DNA from: Henckelia pumila
Taxonomy: Eukaryota; Streptophyta; Magnoliopsida; Lamiales; Gesneriaceae
Reading direction: 5' to 3'
NCBI RefSeq assembly: GCF_033568475.1
Contig: NC_133121.1
Span: forward strand, 134,262,375 to 134,326,374
DNA: 64,000 nucleotides
The notes beneath the pieces were generated by a model. It was not told the origin of the DNA. It saw only the letters and a program-made list of their open reading frames with translations, and did not search any database. Made by a program: the position numbers and the translations under genes. Numbering within the stretch: the first letter of the stretch is position 1; every line of letters starts with the position of its first letter. Below are positions 24,301 to 34,157 of this stretch, piece by piece.

Positions 24301-26843
24301 AATGTTATTACCATGGGTTTGCCTAGCAGAGAGGAAGAAGATCCATGCGTCAATACATTTCCAGCATGAGACAAGCTGGCTCAATTATGTCAAATTTCTA
24401 ACTTCTACTCAGATAAAAGAGAAAGGACAACTATGTTGGGCATTAGACAGTTGGAATGAGCAACTTGTCTTCTTATAATGACATAGGTAACCATGTTTTA
24501 ATAGATGCTTAAACTAGAAAGAGGAATCAAGATGGGAGCATCGCAAGAATCTTTAATCTGTGAATCCATTACTCAACAAAAAAACGCCAAGTCAGAGGAA
24601 TTGGAGGAACAATTATAGCCATTAGGGTCAATATAGCTATCAAATGCAAGTAGAAAAAGATTTCATCTCTAGCAAATTGGAAATAAAAAATGAGTCTTTA
24701 GAACCAATATATCCAAAATAGGAGACAAATTCAAGCAGAGTATCTACTCTTCTATTTTCTGGAACAAACTCCAACATGAAAAATGAATCTTAAGATTTTG
24801 GAAAATAACCAGATAAATAGACAAACACTCACAGTTCAAACATTGTAGTTTTGGCATAAACCTGTCGGCTAAGTCGATGGCATTCGCGATGCCTGTAGAC
24901 AAAAGGCAAAGCAGTTAGAAGATGAAGATAGAACATATTCGTTGTATTGAGTATCCCCCACGTACCAAGCAAAATACATCTGGAAAATGGCAATGTTGTT
25001 AGCATGAAAAGATCTTGAAGCATAGCTCTGTCTTGGGTAATCAAATAATCCAATTCATCAACAATCACTAATCTGTCAATCGTGATTGCTAATTAGGAAA
25101 AAACATTAATTAAAGACAATACTCAGAATTAGAAATCCTTCACCACTCTTGCCACAAACATTTACAGAGCAATCAAGCAATGATCTGGATAAACATTGGA
25201 ACTCATCAAACTTAGACAAGAGAATGCTAATATCTGATTCTTACATCATTTTCACATCCACTGCCTGCTTTTGGGAATACAGGTTACGAAGAAGCTGTAG
25301 AGGCAGCTTAAAAAAATTAGGCTCCTTCTGAGGGAAATGCTTTCTGAGAATCTGTAGGGCAATAATAGAATGTTAGAAAATTTAATTTTAATCCGCTGGA
25401 GATAAAATAAACCCGAAAATCGGTGTACCTTGCTGAAAATTTCAGTTGTCTGTGCATGAAACATGCAATTCATTGACAAAATATCTGGAGGCTGTATTTG
25501 TTCCTGGTTTTGGGGAAGAAACAAAGGGGTTTTCCTCAGACATACGGTAAAAGTGAAAGGGAAAGAGAACGTTACTTTAGGATTGGAGTACATTGTGACC
25601 ATTTAACAACAAACATGTAAAACATAATGTTAGGCATATGGAAAGTCCATGAAGTTTATTACCAGTTTATTGCTTACATAAAAAATTGAAAGAATGACCA
25701 ACTGGAGAAAAAAACCCCATTTTCAAATGTATATATAATCCTGAATAAAAACCCATCATTTTAGGAAAAAAGGACAGCAGCTTAAAAACTATGTAGGATG
25801 GAATTTGACTTACTGAAATTTTCAATTTATATTTAAAACCAGACGATTTCAGGCACAAAATTTAGAAAATATATTTAGTTTCTAGAGCTCTATCAAAAAG
25901 CAACACATTCAGTTCTCACATACTTTTTCTGGTAATTGTTGGGTTCTAGTGGGTGCTAGTCAACACATTGATAGCAAAGTGAAAAACATCCCAAGTCCGT
26001 AATGTAATTATCATCCAACACTTATTCATCACATGGACTTAACCGCAAACAAGTTAACAAATGTTCCGAATGGGTACCTCATTTGTCCAATCAACAAGGA
26101 TCTCTTTAATAATCTCTACCGATAAAGACTTTCCAGTTCCAGGGCATCCAGAAATATACATACTCCCAGCCTTCTCTTGCTTTACACATTTCTTGCAGAA
26201 ATCTAAAATCATGCTTTGCTCATTTTCACGGCACACAGCAATCTTTGGAGCAGAAGATACGTGCAGCGCTTCGTTTACCACTCTCACTTGCTCCACATCT
26301 ATTAATTGTAAACCATAATAATTAAAAAAGTTAAGTAACACGAAATTAATTAAGCAAATAATATATCAAATATACATCACATGTAGTTTTGTTGTGGACA
26401 AATAAACTTGCCTGCTGGATTCCAAACTGGCCTTTCAGCAACGTTATCAAATAATCTCTTTCTCGCGGGCAATCTTGGTAACTGCGATTTTGATTCTTAA
26501 ATGAGTCGGAATGTGTTTGATCAACATCGACAATTAAATCAAACAAACCCATCAAATTGAAAATTCCAAAAATAAACTAAAAAAAATCATGAATTAAAAA
26601 AAATGGAACGCTACTAACGTCATTTAAATCGATCGAGCTTACATTCTCTTTCGGAGGACTGTTAGGGCAGCCCGCATCACATAAGCCAGACGATTTGGGG
26701 ATCTTCCTTGTAGATGGTGTCACACTGTCCGCATCGGAATTCGAATCGGATCTCAATCGCCGTTTGCGAGGCGTGGCCTCGATTCCTCTCGCAGGCAAAT
26801 GATCTTCCGCCGGCGTTGAGCAGAGTACGGCGACAGTTGGCAT
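21367..26843 (-). CDS. CDC6: CDC6 replication licensing ATPase
   Basis: CDC6 binds ORC at origins and helps load MCM helicase in G1. Sixteen exons join in phase to 502 aa: 26643-26843, 26412-26481, 26078-26298, 25429-25491, 25245-25351, 24966-25072, 24833-24892, 24249-24322, 23835-23885, 23610-23659, 23280-23412, 22375-22464, 22160-22222, 21989-22084, 21768-21857, 21367-21399. The start is the ATG giving MPTVAVLC; a GTG upstream was ignored. AAA+ features: Walker A GCPGTGKS at 141-148, Walker B LVIVDELDY at about 222-230, sensor 1 region FMLTTLPFSRCILLG, sensor 2 SGDMRKALSIC. The C-terminus GVRFFRNCLQ matches the family. The N-terminus has CDK-type sites T24-P-R-K and S62-P-P-K, an RRL motif at 28-30 and a KEN box at 65-67. 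Intron 2 needs a GC donor. Length fits Arabidopsis CDC6 (about 508 aa). Confidence 0.95.
26299..26411 (-). other. CDC6: GC-AG intron (CDC6 intron 2)
   Basis: The donor reads CAG|GCAAGT, the strongest consensus for U2-type GC introns, and the acceptor is AATAG|ATG. Using it gives RPVWNPADVEQVRVVNEALH in one frame, matching the conserved WNPK-D region of plant CDC6. The nearby GT donor would break the frame. Confidence 0.8.
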
Positions 26844-26961
26844 CGTCGGATGAGATTGCACTGGGATCCGAATATTTTCAGTGATTGGGACAGTTGAATT
26901 AGGTGTGAATAAACAGCAATGGTGTGGTGCATGTTAATGTGGTCTTTATTCTGTGGACAAT

Positions 26962-26970
26962 GGCGCGAAA
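26962..26970. promoter_or_regulatory. E2F-type site upstream of CDC6
   Basis: GGCGCGAAA (reverse complement TTTCGCGCC) fits the plant E2F consensus TTTSSCGC. It lies about 120 bp upstream of the CDC6 start codon. CDC6 is a known E2F target at G1/S in plants. Confidence 0.75.
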
Positions 26971-26981
26971 AAGGAACTGGT

Positions 26982-26990
26982 GGCGGGAAA
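26982..26990. promoter_or_regulatory. Second E2F-type site upstream of CDC6
   Basis: GGCGGGAAA (reverse complement TTTCCCGCC) matches the classical E2F site, 20 bp from the first and in the same orientation, about two helical turns away. Confidence 0.78.
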
Positions 26991-27040
26991 GAGAGTTCGA
27001 AATTCTAATAGGGCTTTATGTAAAGTTTGCACATTAAAAT

Positions 27041-28042
27041 GGGGAAAATTAGCATTTTGCTCGGTATGTTGGCCTGCGTTTTGGTTTTGGTCCTGTATGT
27101 TGTCATGTTTTGAAAAACATACAATAATTTGGATATTTTTTTGGTTTTGGTCTTGTCATGTTTCAAAAAAGGTACTATAACTTGAATATTTTTTTGTTTT
27201 TGGTCCTGTATGTTTTCATGAAACTCATGACTCGAAAGAGATATCATGTTTTGCTTAGTTAACATAATATTTTGCCTACATTACACTTATTGATTATTAT
27301 GTGGCTTAAATTGGATTTCACATGAGTAGAATTATCTATAAAAAACAAAAAAAAACCTAAAATATTTATAAAAAATATGTGAATCATTTGCCACAAAAAA
27401 ATCTTCACACAAACAAAAACCTAATTGAAGAGGCCGAGTCCAAATCGTATTCTACCCCCTCTTAAATAATAAAATCCAATAAATTTTGGTTAGGTTTTTG
27501 TTTTAATAAAATTACCTTCGATGTAAATGGTGAAAAGTGTATCCATCTGCAAGTCATGTGATAGAAAATTTAGTCATTTAATCATTTTTGTTGAGATAAA
27601 GGGGGACGACCCTTTAATTATATTTTTTTTTGTGAAAATTTGTTTGGAATAAATGATTCACGTATTTTTCTTTTATATTTTAATTTTTTATAGTTATTTT
27701 TGCTCATATTGAACCCAATTATACCACATAAAAATGAATAGGCGTCAAGTTGGCGAAATATTATGTCAACTAAGCAAAAATCCGACAGCTCTCGAGAGTT
27801 TTGGCACATAGGATGAAATCCAAAAAAATATTCAAGTTATTGTATCTTTTCCAAAACATGAAAACATACGGGACCAAAACCAAAAAAATATCCAAGGTAT
27901 AGCACATTTTCCAAAACATGACAACATATAGGACCAAAACCAAAAATATATCCAAGTTATCGTATGTTTTTCAAACATTATAACATACAAGACCAAAACC
28001 AAAAACAGACCAACATACATGACCAAATTGCTAATTTTCCCC
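27041..28042. mobile_element. MITE-like element, 1.0 kb, 8-bp TSD, subterminal tandem repeats
   Basis: The element begins GGGGAAAATTAGCA and ends TGCTAATTTTCCCC-like (exact reverse complement over 13 bp), flanked by the 8-bp duplication ATTAAAAT (27033-27040 and 28043-28050). Both arms carry several copies of a unit of about 65-70 bp built on TTTTGGTCCTGTATGTTGTC and TTGGATATTTTTTTGG, in opposite orientation on the two sides. The centre (27270-27760) is AT-rich and non-coding. The TSD length fits hAT or Mutator. It starts 51 bp upstream of the second E2F site of CDC6. Confidence 0.82.
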
Positions 28043-28131
28043 ATTAAAATGGCCCAATTAGCATTCGGGATCGGGACCGGCTCTTGATTGAATTGGACCA
28101 TGTTTGGGAATAAGCCCAAGTTCTCGATTAA

Positions 28132-28136
28132 TTAAT

Positions 28137-28167
<31 letters not shown>

Positions 28168-28170
28168 TTG
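28132..28170. repeat. (TA)n(TG)n compound microsatellite
   Basis: A run of alternating TA passes directly into alternating TG. Confidence 0.9.
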
Positions 28171-28724
28171 TGTATTGCTTGATAGATTTCGAAATTCATG
28201 GATTTTAGATGAATTTTTTTTTTTTTTTGTGTTTAGAGAGCTAAAACCTAAAATTTAAATCTACAACTTACATTTTATATAATATTTAATATTAATTATA
28301 ATGGATTTCAAGTTTATCTAATAATTGTATAAATTATGACAAGTTTTAAGTTATGACGGATTTCAACTTTATCCAATAATTGTATCATTTGAAATTTATT
28401 ATATTTTTATATTAGTAATGTATAATGTATAAAAACAGTAAGATGTGAATTTAAAATTTGATATTTTGTTTTATTATAAATAAAAAAAACTATATTCGAA
28501 ATCATTGAGTTTCAAATCCACCTTCGACTCTCTGAACCAATTTAATTTTACAAAAATAGTCACATAATTTTTTTTTTTCAAAAAATACCTTCAAAACTTA
28601 TTAAGTAAATTTACTATTCAAATATTATTTGGTTGAGCTTATAAGGTCCACAAAAACAACTTATAAGCAGAGTCAAAATAAATTATCTGACAACTTATAA
28701 GTTATTTTTGAAAAAAAAAATTTA

Positions 28725-29393
28725 GGTCATCTTCAACCACAAAATCTATTTTGGTGTAAGTTTTGCACTAAGATAGTGTAATTTATGCACCGAATGCAAC
28801 ATCTATCTCCAACCCATTTATTTCAAATTTTACACCAAAAGAATATTATCGGAATATATTTTATTTCACATGCATTATTTCTTAATATTTATTTAATATC
28901 TATTTATAAATTTAATAATATAATTATGATTAATTTTTATATGTTAAATAATATTATATTACTAATACATGTAATTATAATAATATTTAAATTATTAATG
29001 TAATTATTATATATTAATATAATTATATTATGCAAATTAATAAACACATATTATTAAATTAAAATTGATAAATGATTAAACATTAAAAATAAAATAAGAA
29101 TTAGAAGTCTAATTATAATTAAATTTTGTATTTGAATATTTCATTACTCAAATTAAATAAATAAATAGACATTATTATATACCAAAATTAAAATATTTAT
29201 CAATTAATTATTATTTTATAACAACTAAAAACAAAGTAAAAGAATTGAAAAAATTACAAAAAAAATAAAAACAAAAAAATGGAAAAGTTTTGCACCAAAT
29301 TTGGCGCAGTGGTCCCTCCGCCAAATTTGGTGCAAAACAAAGGGAGCGCTGTTTTGGTGCACAAGAAAACCTTGCACAAATTAGTTGGAGATG
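28725..29393. mobile_element. MITE with CATCTTCAACC-type ends and a strong internal hairpin
   Basis: The left end reads GTCATCTTCAACCACAAAAT. The right end, reversed, reads AACATCTCCAACTAATTTG. Such CATCTCCAACC termini are typical of abundant plant MITEs often assigned to PIF/Harbinger. Matching TGCACCAAAA-like subterminal repeats occur on both sides. A perfect 20-bp stem (29287-29306 with 29319-29338) with a 12-nt loop lies near the right end. The exact edges and TSD are uncertain. Confidence 0.6.
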
Positions 29394-30022
29394 TTATTAC
29401 TTATTAGGATGATCCTAGTTTTTAAAAAATGATTTTATTTTAAAATTTTACTTCTCCAAAATAACCTATTATATTTCTATAAATTCCCACCATCTCCTTC
29501 ACCTATTAAATATTAAAAATTTATATATAAAAAAGAAATTTTTGAAAAATATCAATTTTTATAAATTTAAATATGAAAAAAGAAATTTGTAATATAGGTT
29601 TACTTTTTATGATAAATTTGTCAAATGTATGACAGTTTACGTAAATTATATCGAATCCAAATAATTTGGAGCATGATAAAAGAGGAATCAAACATTAAAG
29701 AAAAGAATGTGTTTTCTCGTAAGATTTCATGCGACACAAGAATACTTTGCCTTAGCTTCAACTTTTTAAAAACACGAGAAATCTAAGAAAACGTGGTTGA
29801 ATTCCTTTCTTCATCTAAATTTAGTATCACTTCTCGTTATCATCCTACATATTGTTCTTTTCTCTTCAATTCCTCTCGACGTTGGCTGTCAACACTCTTA
29901 AAATATTCCATGTTCATGTATTTTTCCTAGCTACTATATAAACTAGTGAATCACATTTCTTTATCAAACTGAACAATCCCACAAAAAAAATATCATACAC
30001 ACTTTCATCTCTTGATCCTCTA
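29394..30022. other. Spacer and upstream region of sucrose synthase
   Basis: There is no gene. The stretch close to 30022 should include the promoter and 5' leader; a CTATATAAA TATA-box-like sequence lies at about 29934-29942, roughly 80 bp before the ATG. Confidence 0.45.
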
Positions 30023-33000
30023 ATGGCTTCATCTGTTGCCGCGGATACATTGTCGGATGCATCGCGACAAAGTCGATACCACGTCAAAAGATGTTTTGCC
30101 AAGTACTATAATATTCTTACGTTTTTAGTCCTTTGCTAGCTCCTACGAACATATATTTTTTCTTGCATTTTCTGTTCGATTCTTGCTTTGACCTGTAAAT
30201 TTGATTGACAAAATGTGAAGGTTCAGCGAAAATGGAAGAAGGCTGATGAAATTCCAGCATTTGAAGGATGAGATAGAGCAAACTATTGAGGACAAGGTTG
30301 AAAGATCAAAGGTTTGGGAAGGTACACTTGGTGATATCATGAACTCCACACAGGTAACTGCATTGCTTTCCGAGTTCGCTAGCGATCGAGCATGCTATTC
30401 TTTTGCAGCACTTGTCATTGTAAATATTATAGCATGCATGATACTTGTAGGTAGATATGCAGGTTGTGGATAGGAGGTATTTCATGTAGATATTTTCAGT
30501 TGAGAGCACTTGAGGCAGCATATTATATATTGCATTTTTGTGAACCAAAGTAGCATTATAAAATCAGCTTAGATTATATTAGATTCAATTGACAAGAGCT
30601 ATATCTGCAGGAAGCTGCAATTGTGCCACCTTATGTTGCCCTTGCAATCAGGCATCAACCCGGTGTTTGGGAGTACGTCAAGGTGCACGCGGATAGTTTA
30701 TCTGTGGACAAAATCACTTCCACAGATTACTTGAAATTCAAAGAAATGGTGTTTGATGAGAACTGGTGAGTTCAAATCACAAAAAAGAGATGAGTGTATT
30801 TCTTTAATGGATAGTGATACCGAGGCTTTGGGTTTACCAATTACCACAGGTCAAATGATGGAAATGCTTTGGAAGTAGATTTTGGGGTGTTTGGTGCTTC
30901 TGCCCCAAGCCTAGTCCTCCCGAATTCTATCGGAAATGGACTAAGCTATGTCGCGAAGTTCATGACATCAATGCTAAGTGGAAATTCTGAGAGTGCAAAG
31001 CCTTTGGTGGACTACTTGCTCACTCTTTATCATAGTGGAGAGGTACGTACCCATATGGATATATAAGTCCTTTCAAGAATTGCGACGTTCGATTAATTTG
31101 GTGATTCTCGCAGAAACTAATGATCAACGAGACTCTTAATACGGCATCAAAGCTTCAAGCAGCATTGGTAATAGCAGAAGTTTACATCTCGGCCTTCCCC
31201 AAGGACACGCCTTACCAAAATTTGGAGCAAAAGTAAAAAGTTTTTGACCCCTTCATGAAATAAATCAAAGAAATGCTTTAGAATCCATATTGGTGTGTTG
31301 AACTAAATTACATTGAGTGATGCAGACTCAAAGAATGGGGATTTGAGAAAGGATGGGGTGATAATGCAGAAAGAGTTGGACAAACAATGAGGATACTTTC
31401 TGAGATACTTCAAGCACCTGATCCCGTGAACATGGAAGAATTTTTTAGCAGGCTTCCAGTTATTTACAACATCGTTATCTTCTCTATTCATGGATACTTT
31501 GGACAAGCGGATGTCCTTGGCTTGCCTGATACTGGAGGCCAGGTGAGTAGCTTTGAGCGATATCACATACGCAGCTAGGATAGAGTATGCAGTTGTTGCT
31601 CCCTAACAAATATTATGGTTTTATAACAAAATCTTACACGTGAAAAATTGCACAATTGGGAGTTAGTTTTGAGTGCACCAAACAACTGAACAGGTGGTTT
31701 ACATTCTCGATCAAGTAAAAGCTCTGGAGGAAGAACTCTTATCAAGAATTAAGATGCAAGGTTTGACTGTGAAGCCTCAGATTCTTGTGGTACGGGAATA
31801 AATAAGAATTTGTTAAATTGGATCTAGGAACTTGAATATATAAGTAGTAGTTTCTTAAATATACAGGTGACTCGGCGGATCCCGGATGCTCAAGGGAACA
31901 AATGCAATCAGGAAATAGAGCCTATTTTCAACACAGCTCATTCCCATATCCTCAGGGTGCCGTTTAAGACCGAGAGCGGAGTTCTTGGATCGTGGGTCTC
32001 TAGATTCGACATTTACCCATATCTGGAGAGGTTTTCTCAGGTAATTAACTGTTGTTTACTGAATGAGGCATGGAAGTTTATTTCCAGATGAACAAACTCT
32101 CGATTTACTTGTATGATCGTGTAGGATGCCACTGCCAAGATTCTGGAGCTAATGGAAGGTAAACCGGACCTTGTACTTGGGAACTACACAGATGGAAACT
32201 TAGTGGCATCTATGGTGGCTAACAAACTTGGAGTCACACAGGTTTTGTTTTAGATTTTCTCTATTTCCAATATAAAGAAAAAAAAATCCAAAAATGGGCA
32301 TGTGTTGATCACAGGGAACAATTGCTCATGCTTTGGAGAAGACCAAGTATGAAGATTCAGATGTCAAGTGGAAGGAAGTTGATTCTAAATATCATTTTTC
32401 TTCCCAGTTCACAGCTGATCTAATAGCAATGAATGCTACTGATTTTATAATCACCAGCACATATCAAGAAATTGCAGGAAGGTTAGTGTTTTTGCTACTC
32501 GACTGAGTATACCTCACCAGTTAAAACGGTCTGTTTCCACACCTGAAAGTTGGCAACTGAATGATTTGTTTATGATCTTTCAGCAAGAACCGAGCGGGAC
32601 AGTATGAAAGTCATGTAGCATTCACTATGCCAGGGCTTTATAGGGTAGTTTCTGGCATCAATATATTTGATCCCAAGTTCAATATCGCATCCCCTGGCGC
32701 TGATCAATCTGTTTACTTCCCATTCCTGGAGAAACAGAAGAGATTCACCAAGTTTCAATCTGCCATCGACCAGTTACTTTACAGTAAGGAGGATAATGAA
32801 GAGCATATGTAAGTCCATCAATGTAATAAGTATCTATGTTACATATTCAAAACTGTTATTTTCTTTGGGCAGTGGTTTTCTAGCAGATCGAAAGAAACCC
32901 ATCATCTTTTCAATGGCAAGGCTCGATATAGTGAAAAATATTACCGGATTGACAGAATGGTATGGGAAGAACAAAAGGGTGAGAAATTTAGTGAACCTTG

Positions 33001-33509
33001 TTATTGTTGGAGGGTTCTTTGATCCATCCAAATCAAAAGATAGGGAAGAAATGGCTGAAATCAAGAAAATGCATGAGCTGATCGAGAGATACCAACTCAA
33101 AGGCCAAATAAGATGGATAGCAGCTCAAACCGACAGATACCGTAACGGTGAGCTTTACCGGTGCATCGCTGACACCAAAGGCGCATTTATTCAGCCTGCA
33201 CTTTATGAAGCTTTTGGCCTAACGGTTATCGAGGCAATGAACTGTGGACTGCCTACTTTTGCCACAAACCAAGGAGGCCCAGCGGAGATCATAGTCGATG
33301 GGGTATCTGGATTTCATATCGATCCTAACAATGGCGACGAATCAATCAACAAGGTTGCTGATTTTTTCGAGAAATGTAAAGGAGATAACAAGTATTGGCT
33401 TAGGATATCCCGAGGCGGCCTTAAACGTATAGAAGAATGGTATGTAAAGTTTAAGACATAGTCTTTATTATGTCATCGATACTTGTCGGTCGTTTCACCC
33501 GTTTTCCTC

Positions 33510-33545
<36 letters not shown>

Positions 33546-34157
33546 TCTGAACATGGGATTAACCTATGGATTCTGGAGGCAGTTGCATAAAGATCAAAAA
33601 CAGGCTAAACAACGATACGTCGACATGTTTTACAATCTCCAGTTTCGGAATCTGGTGCATTTCCCTGAACTATAGTCATTCTTTATCATAGTCATAGATA
33701 AAATCCCTCGTAAACTAATCATGGAACATTTCTGTAGGCCAAGAATTTAGCCGTCCCCGGTGAAGAAAGCAAACCAATTCATCAAGAATTCGAAATGCCA
33801 ACACCGCCAAAACCGGTACCAAAACCAGACCAAAAACCAGGACTAAAATCAGTATCAGTACCAGAACAAGAACAAGAACCACACGATTCATCGCCAGTAC
33901 CGACTTTAGAAGAAATAAAATCAGTCGAAAGGCAAGTTTTTTCTTGCCTACTCTATTATATTTGAAATCCCATTTGTCCTCCTCCAGTCTAATGTCATTT
34001 ATATTACAGGATCGGCGGCGGGATACGAAGAAAAGCTGGGAAAATAGTATCGTCGGAAGTAGGTCGTATACCATGTGCTTGTCACTGGTTTTGTTTATGC
34101 ATCTCTTCTTCTATTGTTCTGTATGCTCTGCTCAAGCTGTATGGCTGGGTCAACTGA
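30023..34157 (+). CDS. Sucrose synthase, SUS5/6/7-like clade with C-terminal membrane-anchor-like tail
   Basis: Sucrose synthase reversibly turns sucrose plus UDP into UDP-glucose and fructose. Fifteen exons join in phase to 907 aa: 30023-30102, 30221-30353, 30611-30765, 30850-31042, 31114-31232, 31326-31542, 31694-31789, 31867-32040, 32125-32241, 32315-32481, 32584-32808, 32873-33439, 33516-33654, 33738-33931, 34010-34157. Conserved blocks include [17 protein letters not shown] (donor domain entry), [60 protein letters not shown], and the GT4 E-x7-E stretch in [14 protein letters not shown]. The C-terminus is extended: a proline/glutamate-rich segment ([15 protein letters not shown]), a basic patch, then a hydrophobic [18 protein letters not shown] segment before the stop. 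Extended tails are known in SUS6-type isoforms; Arabidopsis SUS5/6 act in phloem sieve plates. Intron 14 has a GC donor. Confidence 0.93.
33932..34009 (+). other. GC-AG intron (sucrose synthase intron 14)
   Basis: The donor AAAG|GCAAGT and acceptor TTACAG|GATC are the only pair that keeps the frame into the hydrophobic tail. The alternative GT four bases on leads to an early stop. Confidence 0.75.
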
